DNA from: Melampsora larici-populina 98AG31
Lineage: Eukaryota > Basidiomycota > Pucciniomycetes > Pucciniales > Melampsoraceae
Length of the DNA: 64,000 bases
Reading direction: 5' to 3'
NCBI RefSeq assembly: GCF_000204055.1
Contig: NW_006768852.1
Span: 189,379 to 253,378 of the forward strand
How positions within the stretch are numbered: position 1 is the stretch's first letter; every line of letters starts with the position of its first letter. This document shows, piece by piece, positions 10,968 to 23,416 of this stretch. The position numbers were made by a program, and so were the translations under genes. The notes below the pieces were generated by a model. That model saw nothing but the letters and a program-made list of their open reading frames with translations. It did not search any database and was not told the origin of the DNA.

Positions 10968-11151
10968 TGTTATGATCAGAGTCGGGGGTTGGAGTCCAGC
11001 TGGTGAGGGGTTCTGCACCACTGAAGGTGACTAGGAATCTAGGTAGATTGCAGTCTGAGGAAAGGAGTGTACAACGTGGGGTGTGCGGGTGAGGTAACTC
11101 CTCTTTCCCGTGACATGTGTGTATAAGTGTCACAGACTGTAAACCATAACA
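10968..11151 (-). repeat. gypsy-1 5' LTR (only copy)
   Basis: Read on the minus strand it begins TGTTATGG (like TGTTATGA of the gypsy-2 LTR) and ends ATCATAACA just before the primer-binding site. It contains AGACTGCAAT (plus strand 11047-11056), the complement of the primer-binding site. The outer boundary at 11151 rests only on similarity to the gypsy-2 LTR start, because the partner LTR is lost. Confidence 0.65.
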
Positions 11152-11159
11152 CACACCGA

Positions 11160-11225
11160 CACATAGGGCTCTTAAAGAAACATGCATCACCCATTTCATG
11201 CATGTTTCTTTAAGAGCCCTATGTG
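11160..11225. repeat. perfect 27-bp inverted repeat with 12-nt loop
   Basis: Arms 11160-11186 and 11199-11225 are exact reverse complements (the left arm contains AGGGCTCTTAAAGAAACATG), separated by TCACCCATTTCA. It lies 9 bp outside the gypsy-1 LTR. It could be a very small MITE or a palindrome made at the insertion junction. Confidence 0.85.
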
Positions 11226-11420
11226 CCTAATTTGAGATTTTATATCATGTATTGAGTGCTAAGGAGTGACGACAGGTTTTGGGAGCATTTTATGAGCACA
11301 ATTGGTTAGCGGGTGGGCCCACCTATTCTCTAGTGTATCATGAAATCTGAACATATGTATTTTTATTTTTATTTTTTTGCCCAGCCTGACATTTCACGCT
11401 TTTAGACACTAGCCACTATA

Positions 11421-12236
11421 CACTACACAAAATGTCATCTTTACCGGGCGGTAAAGAAAACCTACTGACATAGAAAAGTCCTGAGGCAACAGGAAGAGAG
11501 CTAAAACTCTGAAAAAATATGCACCTTGTTCCTAGATGTTGGGGCGTCATGACAAGTATTTTTTTGTATTTTACACACAGATATTGGTTAATGTACTAAC
11601 AATAAAGGCTGAGAATCATCAAAAGCCCACCTGTAACAATACCTGAAATTTGGCCCTTGACTTTGAAGACAGGATTTTGGAATCTTCAAACATCAATAAC
11701 TTCTGCAGTTCTGAATCAAATCACTCGATTTGAAATGCATTAAAAAGGTGAGCCTTTCCTCTACATTTTTCATTGAGACATCACATCTGTAGCTGGTCTA
11801 AAAAGGATTCTACAGAGCTATTCATGCAGAACTGTTTGAACATATGTAGAGTGTTTAAATGACTAGATAGCACCTTACTAACATTATGAAGGTGAAGGAG
11901 AATAGTTCAGCTTTTTAATGAACCAAAAATCGAGTTATTTGGAGCAGAATTGCAAAAGTTACTGAAGTTTTTAGACCACAAAATATTGTCTTCATACTCA
12001 TGACCCAAATTTCAGGTATTGTTACATGTGAGTTTTTGATGATTTTCAGTGTTTATTGTTAGTACATAAACCAATATCTGCGTGTAAAATACAAAAAAAT
12101 ACTCATCATGACGCCCCAACATCTAGGAACAAGGTGCATATTTATTCAGATTTTTAGCTCTCTTCCTGTTGCCTCAGGACTTTTCTATGTCAGTAGTTTT
12201 CCTTACCGCCCGGTAAAGATTACATTTGGTGTAGTG
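11421..12236. mobile_element. foldback MITE with CACTA ends and ATA target duplication
   Basis: Left end CACTACACAAAATGTCATC at 11421; the right end read in reverse is CACTACACCAAATGTAATC, ending at 12236. Both are followed by CTTTACCGGGCGGTAAAG, itself palindromic. The arms align over about 320 bp each side, closely in the outer 230 bp and more loosely inward, leaving a centre near 11826. The direct repeat ATA flanks both ends (11418-11420 and 12237-12239). CACTA termini with a 3-bp duplication are hallmarks of the CACTA/EnSpm superfamily; no transposase is encoded, so this is non-autonomous. Confidence 0.85.
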
Positions 12237-12239
12237 ATA

Positions 12240-13186
12240 GCTTGTGATCATGTATATCATCACAAATAAACAGTACATGTAGATCTTCATGTTTCATAAG
12301 CTAGATTGCGTGTATGTTACCTTTTATCCCCATAGAACCGCAAATAACCTTTTTAATTTATCATATTACAATCCATCTTTTTTAGCACAAGAGCTTCAGA
12401 CTTATATTCTTGGTGATCACCATGCGTCCAGAAGGTCAGTTTTGGGTGAACAGCTGCTAAGTTGGGTTCCCAATCCAACTCAGTTGCATTATTACTATTA
12501 GAATGATCATCATATAGCAAAGCACACAGGATCATCTTCCAAATTGATCTGTGTATATATATTATTAGTTGAACAGTGTGTATATCTGTTTGACTATCAC
12601 TTAGTAAGAGAAAAATTGAAATAGAATAAGCAGAAACAGAGTAATTGAATACAAGGGATAATAGAGATGAGCATCTTGTGTGCCATATGTGTAATTGGTT
12701 ATTCCATGTATGTGTTTGTACATAATTGTCTTACAAGTGTTGTTTATTGTAATCACTACATGTAATTGGTTGATTACATGTAGATTACTTATATGTAATG
12801 AGTTTATTGTAAGGAAGGAGATATGCCGCGGAGTCAGTGTATGTCTTTCCTGACATGGATTTTGTAGCGCATTTTTTTTGTTACTCCCATCTAAGTGAAT
12901 TATTGGCTGGTCTGAAGAACAGTTCAAAAAGCCTACTCAACACCTCATGGCCACAACAGAGTCCTACTACAAGGCCAAGGCAGCTTTATAGGATGTCTGG
13001 GACAGGCTTGGGCAGGCTGGGCCAACAGGTGCATGGGCCAGAGCCTTTCCTATGTGTGTTTTGCAAGGTACTGCAACTCTGCTTGGAAGCTTAAGAGCCA
13101 TTGGGTGTGGGCTCAAATCAGCAATGAGCAACCACCTTGTGACATCCCAAACCTCCCTTTGTACTCAAATTCCCAAATCATACAGT
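12240..13186. other. no gene recognised
   Basis: AT-rich sequence with a GTAATTGGTTGATTACATGTAG-like palindromic stretch near 12755-12785. No ORF with recognisable motifs. Confidence 0.4.
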
Positions 13187-13188
13187 TA

Positions 13189-13396
13189 CGGTACTCAAAA
13201 CAATCAGGTTCGTGCTACCTTTCTTGAAAACCTGCTTTCAAAATGTTGTTTTTGTAGGGAAAATGAACTGTAGGAAAATCCAAAAAAAAAGTTCCAGCGA
13301 ATTCCCAGGAATTTCCCCGCCAAAAGATCAACTTTGAATCTATGTTTTTGACATTTTCTGAAAAAGGTGGCACGAACCTGATTGTTTTGAGTACCG
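13189..13396. mobile_element. 208-bp MITE with TA target duplication
   Basis: The terminal inverted repeats begin CGGTACTCAAAACAATCAGG and continue GTTCGTGC(T/C)ACCTTT; about 34 bp match with one mismatch. TA flanks both ends (13187-13188, 13397-13398), fitting a Tc1/mariner-type non-autonomous element. There is no coding capacity. Confidence 0.8.
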
Positions 13397-13399
13397 TAA

Positions 13400-14139
13400 G
13401 TACCATTACATGTACCACATTGTAGCACTTGTGATATATTGAAACAGTTAGCCCATTACCCCATAGGGGTTTGTACTGGAGCAGGGCAAATAAGTAGTCA
13501 TAGTGCTTGATAGCCTTGAGCTCAGAAGGCACTTGACACAATGCATAAAAAATTGGTAGTGTTACAAAGCCTGTGCAGGTATTCTGAGGTCCATCATTGA
13601 GAGGGGATGGATGTCAGGTGCTGCAAAGTTTCATGTGGCCTGGTGGAAGCAGCGGAGCAAATCCTTGGGGAAATTGGTGACCTTCCAAGCAATGTTTAAG
13701 AGAGAGTGTGTATAGAACAATATCCTTGCGGAGAACAGTGAAAGGAATGTAAAGAAAAATAAGAACCAAGAAGCACCATCAACGAGCTTATGGCAAGATA
13801 CCAAACTGTTGGGAGATGTACTGGAAAAAAAGAAAGTGTATATCGAGTGTACCTAGAGAGCCGAAAAGTATTAGATGAACAAAGGCGGATAAATAAAGAC
13901 AAGCAGATTCTGAAAATCCCATTTATTATGTCCATACACACTTTTGGTATGATCACATACCATGTAGCACAAAGCCATTTTATCCATGCCAATGAACAAA
14001 AAGAAGAGCCAGTTCAAGAATGTCCCACTTAAAAAGGCTATCTAGTTTGGTCAAGGCTCTTCCTTCCTTCATGCGGACTACTCAACCTCTATGTAGCAAA
14101 CCCAAATATCAAGTTGGATAAAACGAATAAAGATGATAG
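13400..14139. other. no gene recognised
   Basis: Short open stretches only, without splice-consistent structure. It is the downstream flank of the minus-strand membrane protein gene. Confidence 0.4.
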
Positions 14140-16512
14140 CTAGGGTTTAATCGTCAGACATGATCGCGATTGGTATGCAAGATCTGCCGCCTTCTCTTGC
14201 AAAGGAATGTCTCCTTGAAATGTATCATATTCATGTTCGTTCCTTGCATCTTGAACCGGGATGATGATGTCTAGATCGACCCATACGCGCCACTGCGCAA
14301 TCAATGGTAAAAGATCAAAAGTGACACCATGAGTAAGCGTAACTCACCATGAGAATGGTTCCCCAAAAAGAAGACTTGTAGTACAAGGCGCGTAGAGATA
14401 CAGAACGCAGCTTACAAATTGAAACGCCATTGCCATGGCAATAAAAATACCGCTCGCTAGAGATAGCCACGAACCTAATCCCCGCCAGTGCGCCCTTCGA
14501 TCATGAATCCATGGACGCAGTCAGACCACAAGAAGGTTTCGAGATGATTGACTATCATTCTAGATAAGGGACAATGAATAATGAACTCACGTGACCACGA
14601 TAGCCTCAGCGTGAGCGCCCATGATGAAACAGACGACACTCGAATATAAAATGGCAGTAATCATCGTTAAGCTATGCAGAGTCAGGTATCCTAGAACATG
14701 TTGACAGGTGTGTCATAAATCATCAACTTTAGACAATGACATATGTTAGAGACCTTGGTAAGGTCATGAAGAGACTTACGCAACCCCCGATGAAGCAATC
14801 TCGCCTCTTCGTTATCAACAGATATGGCCCCACCCTCTTCGGTGTAGGAGTTTTTGCGTCGACTTAGTAGACCTACTTGCATCTTGTGTTTCCGACGGAC
14901 TGGCTCAGTATCAGCACTCTTAATCAAAGAAATCAATGACCAAGTTGCCGAAGCGTAGATCTGAAAAACACGCCAGGAGTTGATTATTACTTGGCAATGT
15001 GGATTCAGCATGATCTGCTACCGCTTGAAAAGTAGTGGGACTTACTATTAGGGTGATCAGAAGGAACGCACCCCAAGCAAAGGCCATCACTTGCGATCTT
15101 TGGATCAGCTGACGATCATTCGTCTCTACGTCAGCGGTCATCAGCGTCACAGCACGCGTCTGAGCAACCAAAGCCATCGCAATAGGATCGCCGTTCACGT
15201 TTTTGAACAATCCATGGCTCAAAATTGAGGTGGCGTCATTGGTTGATTTATTCAAGTTGTTCCACAACTTTGCTGCTTCCTTCAGCGAATTGACTAGGTC
15301 GTTCCAGATATCTCGCTCACGACAAAAAGAACTCATGTGCCAGCTTAGAAGTCCGACTTGAGCAAAAGTGACCATAATTGGTACGCCTAGAAAGAAACAA
15401 TTGAGAAATAGAGGCTTGATGTAAAAGGGGGCAGTTTTGAGTGCTTCTGCGTACGTTGCCTGCGTATACAGCCTGTGTGTGGCCAAAAGAGGTCAAGGGT
15501 GGCATGAGGTGGCATGTCAGATATTTCTTTACTTTGAAATTCGCTATGCGTGTAGGTTCCAGGCGCTTTGTTTCTGGTCAACTTACCGAGTGTAGACTGA
15601 GGCCCAAGTCGTGACCCAAAAGCCGTAGTAGGCTAATAGCCAAGATATGTAGAGCCTAAGCACAAGATGACCAAGATGACCTTTTTAGTGATATGAACCC
15701 AACTGTCAAACCCCAAGGAGTTACACGGTTAGAGTTCAAGCGAAAAAAATGCTGCCAGACTCACCAGAGTAGCAAACTGTACTTAGGAGCCGTGTCGTAA
15801 GATTTGAAGGCGGCTAAAGTGAGCCAGATTTCCGCTTGTGCAACACCACTTGCGAGGAATTGAAAGCATGCCATTAAAGGCCCACTGTTTGGCAATATGA
15901 GCGCTGTGGTATCCACTAATGCAGTCATGATAAAGGCATCCATGTTTGATGTTTTTTTTTAGGATCAGCTTCACTCTTGATACAAGATCATTGGCGTTAT
16001 CAAAAGTAAATAAGACGTCGGCGTACACGGATATCCGTCTGCGTCCTCCACATAGATCCTTCTAAACAACCAACCATACTTGGCTTTTTGGGAAGCTGAT
16101 TTAGGAAAAATGAAGCAAAGGAGTATGACCAGACAAACAATGGCGGTGAGGAAGTGGATGATTGAGAAAACGATGAGTACACCGAAAGTTGCTTGTGGGA
16201 CCTTGGGAAATCAAAGGCTGTTGATGACGTCCTGGCCGTATTCGAATGGATTGACGTTTGCAGGAATTGCTGCCAGAACGTCTTCATCGAAAAGAAAAAC
16301 AAAAATCATTTAGTCTCACTGTTCCTGATCAAATGGGGCGGGCACATAAGAAAGAAATCACTTCTGAGGGTAGGCATAGCAGGGAGATATTGAGACATGT
16401 TGGACGGATCCATCAGAAGGATTTTGCAGAAGATCAGAAACGCAACAAAAATAAGGTGGCCGATAATACTTAAATGATCCAGCAACTCTGGACTTCCAGA
16501 AGCAGCCCACAA
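14140..16512 (-). pseudogene. multi-pass membrane protein gene, probably decayed
   Basis: Family not recognised. About eight hydrophobic segments are spread over small exons, e.g. near 16450 (LIFVAFLIFCKILLM), 16150 (GVLIVFSIIHFLTAIVCLV), 15900, 15620 (YISWLLAYYGFWVTTW), 15400 (NCFFLGVPIMVTFAQVGLL), 15080-14950 (AWGAFLLITLI then YASATWSLISLI), 14660 (MITAILYSSVVCFIMG) and 14430 (GIFIAMAMAFQF). The last exon, 14140-14292, ends the protein at TAG 14140-14142. Good splice pairs: donor GTGAGT after 15767, acceptor near 15477, donor GTAAGT near 15050. Defects: TGA at 16211-16213 in frame, a 1-nt frame change near the duplicated GTCATCTTG around 15660, and stops beside an A9 run near 15950. The homopolymer could be an assembly error. 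The start codon is uncertain. Confidence 0.55.
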
Positions 16513-16570
16513 CTGGCTGTGTCTCGTTGGCAGCTAGACGTGGAATAGTCGCACGCTCTAATCTATGCAC

Positions 16571-17193
16571 TTGTCAAAGTCAATTTCAACTGGTACACTT
16601 GTTTCCGGGAGGACCAGCAGAGGAGTGAAATTCAGAGCCGAGTGGGGCGTAGCCGAGCCCAGAGCCACCCTCGCACGCTGTGTTTCCGTCAATCAGACGA
16701 GCTCGGTCGCAACCGAACTGTACCCAATTCGGATCCTCCCAGTTCTACCCATGTGGGTCGAAATTCCCTTCATTAGTGAGCATCAGCAGAGTTGTGATTC
16801 CCAATTCCCGCCCGCCGCCCGGACGGATCACAATTTGTAAAGTTCCTGCGCAGTCAACGCAGCATGCCTCATCCGGTCACAAGCGTACATTTACCAATTC
16901 CCAAAAAGAACACAAGATATTCAGTCTTTGGTAATGCCCTTGTTGAGTGAGCTTGTGCGGAATTAAGGCTCTCTCCAAGGAATTCTATTGGGAACGATAT
17001 AGGTGAGGGTCGCAAGAACTGTTGGTCCTTTTCATAAAATCCGCCAACAGCGTTGCGAGCTGGTGAGCTGCGCTAAGGTTATCGATTCCCATATTTCAGG
17101 ATAGGTTGCGGACACCTTTTTGGCTAGGTCCTTCGATAGCATTATTTTAGAATACAATGTTCACAATCATATGAGATGATATGATGATGATGA
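16571..17193. other. no gene recognised; upstream flank of the membrane protein gene
   Basis: Somewhat GC-richer than its surroundings. I see no convincing ORF, TATA box or repeat. Confidence 0.35.
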
Positions 17194-17297
17194 GCTGCAA
17201 TGACAAGATTTGAACAATAGGAAGAGTTGGATGGCAAGCTTATAAGCTGCAATGACAAGATTTGAACAATAGGAAGAGTTGGATGGCAAGCTTATAA
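17194..17297. repeat. 52-bp tandem duplication
   Basis: The 52-bp unit starting GCTGCAATGACAAGATTTGA occurs at 17194-17245 and again, identical as read, at 17246-17297. The absence of differences suggests a recent slippage or assembly duplication. Confidence 0.9.
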
Positions 17298-17299
17298 GT

Positions 17300-18003
17300 T
17301 ACTTATTTTTGGGACAGGATATTGGTCTTGAAGTGTGGATATCCTTTGGTACACTGTCAAGCGTATTGGAACGCGAGAATCTGTGCATGGCTGCGACTCC
17401 TTCTTGTGGAAGGACGCATTGGTACATGCGTCCGGCCCGCGGGCGGGAATTGGCTTGCACACTAGGGCAAATGTTCACCTTCATTAAAGGTCTGTGGCTC
17501 TCCAAATGGTCTTCTACATTGCCCGTGCCGAGCTCTCGAACCTCGCATTGTGTGGTTTGGAGGCAGAGGCATAGGTCCTCATAGGTCAGACATTCAATGA
17601 TCCCCGGACTCCCGGATCACTCCTTGCACCAGGAGGCCAATGCTGGCTATAAGTAATGCACCGAATATATTTGTCTTTCCCCAAAACAACAATTCCCAAC
17701 CAAATAACTTTTTATGCCCCAGAGGCCAACCAAAGCGTGCCTTTTGAAACCTATTGATCCCTTCAACCCCCTACCATACCCACCTGTCTCTGGCAAACCC
17801 ACCAGTCTGATCTGCGCTTCCAAATATTCCTTTGCACGTCGCCTCCAGTTGAAGTAATCACCACAATTAACCCGGCTCATGATACCCATAAGGGCCGTTG
17901 TTTTGGTAATACGCCTGTGGATAGACCTTGGCCGAGGGTCCCCCCGTGTTGTAATACTTCCGACAGACAAAGAACTCTGCTTCGGTGATGGTGTATCTCA
18001 CGT
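17300..18003. other. possible degenerate coding remnant, unrecognised
   Basis: On the minus strand one frame from about 17998 to 17607 reads as protein-like text (VCRKYYNTGGPSAKVYPQAY, later a hydrophobic FGALLIASIGLLVQG) but holds several stops. I do not recognise the family. It abuts the LTR-like repeat starting at 18004, which may have cut it. Confidence 0.25.
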
Positions 18004-18220
18004 TGTAGAACTCCTACGCAGTGAAGCGTAGGCTGAGCCGGAGAGGGTAAGAATCACCACTCGTGAGAGCGGATGAAACTACAGGTGGGGTGAAGCTGCC
18101 CTCGACCTTTTGTTGCAGTTTGAAAAGAACCAGAGCAATCTAACAATTTTCTATCTTCACAAATTTTTCCCGTCAAAATTTGTTTATCCCGTAGATGGAT
18201 GCGCAAGGTCTGGCGGAGCC
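18004..18220. repeat. LTR-like dispersed repeat, copy 1
   Basis: Starts TGTAGAACTCCTACGCAGTG and shares about 210 bp, at clearly high identity, with 34257-34470. Common text includes AGCGTAGGCTGAGCCGGAGA and ATCACCACTCGTGAGAGCGG. After this the copies diverge but both later show CAGCTCAGCAAC. TG at the start suggests an LTR; no end or partner was found. Confidence 0.6.
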
Positions 18221-18750
18221 TGGTGGTGTACTGTACACGCCTATACAACCTCCATAACCAGAGTTATGTGATTTTCGATTTTTTACTACTTTCAGATTTT
18301 GAGTCCGCAGTGTACTTTTACAATTGGAGAGGGGGGAGATGGTTTAGTCGGCGGTGGGGATTTTCCAGAAAATTTGGGTACTTGGACCGGTGCCAACAAT
18401 TTATAATTGTTTCGAATAAATTGATGAAGTTGGAATCCAGAAGGGTTTGAACCGGCGCACAGGGTTGGCCCTGAGTAGTTTTAAGATTTCACACTCCGGG
18501 ACACCAATAACAAAATAAAAAAAATAATAATAAAATAAAGACCAACGTCTTCACACCAGCTCAGCAACAACAAGACACTATCTCAATAACTCAAGACTCG
18601 ACTCAAGATCAACAAATCAAACACTTTCACAATTCTTCCAAGATCCCAGAGAACACACTGATGAACTCACACCTCAAGATTGCTTATTCAAATTAAAAAA
18701 AACACCTTCAAGATTATTTAGTTTATCTTATTCACACACACAATTTCGTA

Positions 18751-19222
18751 TGCACCTAAATGGGTAATGTGCAAAACAGTAAAAACCAAAAATATGGTCT
18801 AAAGCGCTAGTGTAAGTTAAGAGCTTTTGTTGGATTCAATCGACAACAAAGCAAAGATACACACCTGACGATGTGAAGTAGATGGAGAATGTTTAGGAAG
18901 GTGATGGACAAAATGAGAAGTAGCAAGAATGAATGAGTGAGAAAAGAAATACAAGGCTACAATAAAGCTTTATTTATACAAACAGAAAGTCTTATACGGG
19001 CCTACAAAACATATCACACTATTCACGCTACAGAGTCCTTTTTCCTAGCCATTTCATTTATCCATCTCTATCCATACGCCACTTACTGTATCATTACTAT
19101 GCCACTTTAATTGGTCTGTCATCAAATGAGCTAAGACGGTTAAAACTAAAATGAGTTTAGCGCAACAAGAAAACATTTAATCTGGTCAGGTTTAAAACAG
19201 GTAAGTGCCTGGTCCAGATTCA
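18751..19222 (-). repeat. copia 3' LTR, 472 bp
   Basis: In plus orientation it begins TGCACCTAAATGGGTAATG and ends CCTGGTCCAGATTCA. The first base pairs of the LTR on the minus strand (TGA) are also the stop codon of the polyprotein. Confidence 0.85.
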
Positions 19223-22200
19223 ATTACAAAACCCCCCCTTGTTAGCTAAACTCCCAGCATCAATTAGTCCTAGGTCTCTTTGAAATTGTTGAAGTTTAGA
19301 TTTATCAAGAGATTTAGTAAGGAGGTCAGCAACCATATCATTAGTAGAACAGTATTTGATATTGATGCTTTTGTCTTGAATCTTCTCTCGAATCCAGTGA
19401 AAATGTATTTCAATATGTTTAGTGTGAGAGTGAAATACCGGATTGCGAGAAAGTGCAATGGATCCTTGATTATCACCGAAAAGTGTGGTAGAAATTAGCT
19501 GATCATATCCAAAATCCGACATAAGTCTTCTTATCCACATTCCTTCCTGTTCAGCATCAAGAAATCCTTTGTATTCTGCTTTGGTAGACGAGAGCGCCAC
19601 AGTCGATTGCTTCTTACATCGCCAACTAACGGCTCCGCCATTAAAAATAAAAGTATATCCAGAAGTAGAGCTTCGAGAGATTGTAAACCCAGCCCAGTTA
19701 GAGTCAGAGAAAGCTACAGGAGGTCCACTAAGATTCAGTTGAAATTTGAGTAAAGTCTCATTTATTGGTTGAATCCCATACGTTAGACAAAGAGTACTGG
19801 TGCCACGTAAATAACAAAGAACCCTTTTGAAGTGACCCCGATGCGCCATTGTAGGCTTTTCAAGAAATTGAGAAAGAAGACTGACTGGATGAGATAAGTC
19901 AGGGCGAGTGCATTGAGAGAGATAATTGAGTGACCCAATAGCTCGACGATAGTTGAGTCCACTAAGCTTGAATTCATTGACTTCATCTTCAGTGCCAGGT
20001 AAAATAGGTAGATTAGATTGAAGAGGTGTTCCTAAATGCTTGCAATCTTCCATGCCATATACTTTAAGTAGTTCCTTGATGTATTTTGATTGACATATAG
20101 AGAGAGTTTTTTGTTCACAATTACGAGTGATCTGCATTCCCAACATATTCTTTACGGGACCCAAATCCTTAATTCGATAATCACCTTTTAAAGCATCAAG
20201 CACCCAGCGAACATCTTTTCCAACAACGAAAATATCATCCACCCACATATAGATCAAAATTCTTTCATGATTACTACCACAGTACACAAATAGACAAGCA
20301 TCTGCATCACTAACCACAAATCCATGTTTATAATACCACGTTTTGACTGTGAGATACCAACTCCGAGAAGCCTGTTTCAAACCATAAAGCAATCGTAATA
20401 ATTTGAGCCATAAAGAACCGCAGCGAGATATGAGAGCTGGAAGCCAGGCGCGAAAGGGGGATAATGTTGGAAGTTGTTTCACCCAGTCGACAAATCCATC
20501 TGGGATCATAATATATACTACTTCTCCTTCACCAAGCTCAGAGTTAAGAAAAGCTGTTTCAAAATCAGCCTGAACGATGTCAAGATCTTCAGATGCCGCA
20601 TGTCCAAATACAGCGCGAAGAGTCTTGAGACGACCAGTGGGAGAAAAAGTTTCATCAAAATCTTTGCCTTCTTCTTGAAGATAACCTCGAGCCACACATC
20701 GCGCTTTGAATTTGTTAAGAAATCCAGAGTCATCAAACTTCCTCGTGTACACAAAACAGGTGGTGATTGGTTTTTGACCACTAGGAATGATGTCAACAAT
20801 TTCAAAAACATGATTGGCGGCAAAAGAGTCAAATTCTTCAAATGTTCCTTTTTGACATTTTGAAGAGTTACGAGTGAGAAGGGCTTTGGCGTAATTAGGA
20901 GGATTAGGTTCTAAATCAAGGGTAGAAAGGTTTGCTGATTTGTCAATTGAATTTCCAATGATCGAGATCAGAGCGGTTGCAGTAATTTTATTTTGTTCTT
21001 GTTGTATTTCTTCAGCAAGAGCAGGCATATGTAGACGGACTTTCATAGGCGCCCGTGACAGCAATTCCTCTTTGGTAAATGGAACAATAGTTGTATGAGG
21101 ATTGTTGGAAAGTTCAAGAAAAGGAAATTCAGATTCATTAAATCGTACATTGTGGGAAATACTGATGTTGCCAGTGGCCGGATCATACAATCGATAGTTT
21201 TTCATGCCTTCAACAAAACCTACTAAAATAAGCTTTTCAGCCCGAGGTCCAAACTTCCCATCATGGCCATGAGTGTGGTGACAAAAGGCAGCACATCCAA
21301 AGATACGTATGTGACCGACAGAAGGAACTGAGCCGTGTAAGCTTTCAAAAGGTGTTATCCCATCACAAGATTTTGAAACAGTCCAATTCTCAAGAGAGAC
21401 AGTGGTTAGCACAGCCGCACCCCACATAAAGGCAGGCATCGAAGCATAATGTAGCATGGTTCTGGCTTTTTCATTTGTAGTTTGATTCCCACACTCAGAA
21501 AAAGGATTTTGCTGGGGCGTATGAGATGCAGTGATGTCGTGAATGATACCTTCATTTTTGAGATATTCATTGAAGAGGTTGTTAACATATTCACCACCAC
21601 CGTCACTAACCATCTTTTTTACCACACATCCAGTCATATGCTCAACTTGAGTTTTCCATGCTTTGAATTGGTCAAGAGCCTCATTTTTAAAACGTAAAAG
21701 ATAAATCCATCTGTAAGAGGAAAATCCATCAGTGATTTTCATAAAATATTCATAATCAGATGGAGTAGATGGTGTAATTCTTCCAGACAAGTCAGTATGA
21801 ACCACGTCCAGAGGATGAGACAGCCGAGGGATTTTGCCAGTGAAGGGTAACCTAGTAGATCTGCTAATAGCGCACGGTTCACAAAAATCCTTTTTAGAGA
21901 TATTGTCAACTCCTTCAGTATGAACAGCAGTCGACGTAAGATAATCTTGATTGACGTGACCAAGACGGTCATGCCACAAGTTGAATGAAAAAGATGCATT
22001 TTTATTGAAAGGTAGTTGAGTAATAGATAAATTTGAAAAAAGTAATCGGTCCTTAACAACACCATTAAAGATAATCTGATCACCACGGACAACAGAAAAA
22101 GAATCATCACCATGATATATAATTTGAGAACCTTTCTGCCACAATAGAGAGAGAGGAATAAGATTATAGGGAAGAGCGGGAACATGAAGAGTGTCCTGAA

Positions 22201-23383
22201 AAACAATAACACCACTAGCACCATGAACAGCCACAACTCCCTTTCCAATAGCTTGAACAGTTCTTCCAACTCCACCAATGTTGATGTTGGATAGAATTTC
22301 GGAGTAACTGGAGAATGATCCACGGTTGGTGTACATTACATCAGAACACCCTGAATCAAGAAGAGTAGAGGTTGAAGTGAGTGAGGCATTCAATGTGGTG
22401 TTTGATGACGGAAAAGACAGTGCTGACAGAGGATTTGCTAAATCCATTCCAGCATACATGGCAGATAAAGTCGGGGCAGTTGAATTGGCAGATGATGAGG
22501 CGACAGCTGGAGCAACTGAAGTAGCCACAGCAGCATTCGTTTTTCTTCCCCAAGCATAAGTTGGTTTCAATTCAGGGCGGGCGATCCAACAACAAGGTTC
22601 TAGATGACCGGGACGCTTGCAATGAGTGCAGACATGACCAGGGTTCTTGTTTCCAGCCGAGATCAAAGCGGTAGATGGTGCGACTTCTTCTATAGACGCA
22701 TGAAGATGAGCGTCTTGCTTGAGTCTGTTCAAAACGGTGTTGACAGTGGTCTTGTCGTCCATAGCATGTGATATAATACATATAAAAGATTCCATGGAGC
22801 GAGGTAATTGAGCCAAGACCAAGACAACAAGAACATGTTCCGGTATAGCAAGCCCAAGTCTAGATAAAGCCGATAAAGAAGTCCTTACTTCTTTACAAAA
22901 TTCAGCACAAGTAGTGTATTTGACGTGCAAAAAAGTTTGGAGAGTGAATGTTTGATGAAATACGTTGTTAGGCATATACTTCTCCTTGAGATGATTCCAA
23001 AGACCAGCACCAGTCTTCTGACTACCAGCAGTATTAGCATATTGAGTCGCAATAGCTAAGTTGTTTTTGTCCAAATGTCAAACAATAAAGTTATAGGTTT
23101 TTTGCTTGAGTTTTGAATAAGATACCAAATCCTCAGCGGGGGAATTCTGTTGGAGAATATGGGTGCCATTGACAACCCCCCAAATTTGAAGATTATCCAG
23201 TTTGCTCTCCATCCACGTTGTCCAGACGGCGTAGTTCGTGTCAGACAATTGCATTCGGATGGCCGCAGGGGCAACAGCCAAAGCAGTTAAGGCGGATGCA
23301 AGACCGGGATTTAAGGGAGCATCGGTGGCGTATACTATTCTTGTCTTTACAAGAGGAGGTGGTTCTGTTGGCGAAGTCGACAT
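19220..23383 (-). CDS. copia Gag-Pol polyprotein, one in-frame TGA
   Basis: Start chosen at the ATG 23381-23383 (MSTSPTEPPP); 1387 codons counting one TGA. Gag-like region at residues 1-240 with zinc knuckle CTHCKRPGHLEPC. Protease: STLLDSGCSDVMY. Pre-integrase HHCC zinc finger: LWHDRLGH with CEPC. Integrase DDE: VVHTDLSGR, MVSDGGGEYV and the Glu in NPFSECGNQT (diverged from the common NGVAE form). RT: ARCVARGYLQEEGKDF, QADFETAFLNSEL, LLYGLKQASRSW and catalytic MWVDD. RNase H: FSDSNWAG, SSTKAEYKG, GDNQGSIALS. The TGA is at 23078-23080, codon 102, context GTTTGA, with the same frame open on both sides. Apart from this the ORF is complete. Confidence 0.9.
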
Positions 23384-23416
23384 GTTGATGGAGTAAAGTA
23401 CTGATAATGTTTCATA

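Larger units (their letters stand above)
7368..11151 (-). mobile_element. gypsy-1: truncated Ty3/gypsy retrotransposon
   Basis: Runs right to left: LTR (10968-11151), primer-binding site (10957-10966), gag, then pol ending in the RT/RNase H junction. A frameshift near 7415-7430 moves the coding frame (IWSAKCQEAFNTLKTA continues in another frame), and homology to gypsy-2 stops near 7365. RNase H, integrase and the 3' LTR are absent. It is clearly related to gypsy-2 in Gag, protease, linker and RT. Confidence 0.85.

Noticed and set aside
14691..15011. Single-exon 106-aa minus ORF as a separate gene
   Set aside because: It overlaps exons and an intron of the multi-pass membrane protein gene; its hydrophobic part belongs to that gene.
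22326..22559. 77-aa plus-strand ORF and several minus ORFs within 19.2-23.1 kb
   Set aside because: Shadow frames of the copia polyprotein.
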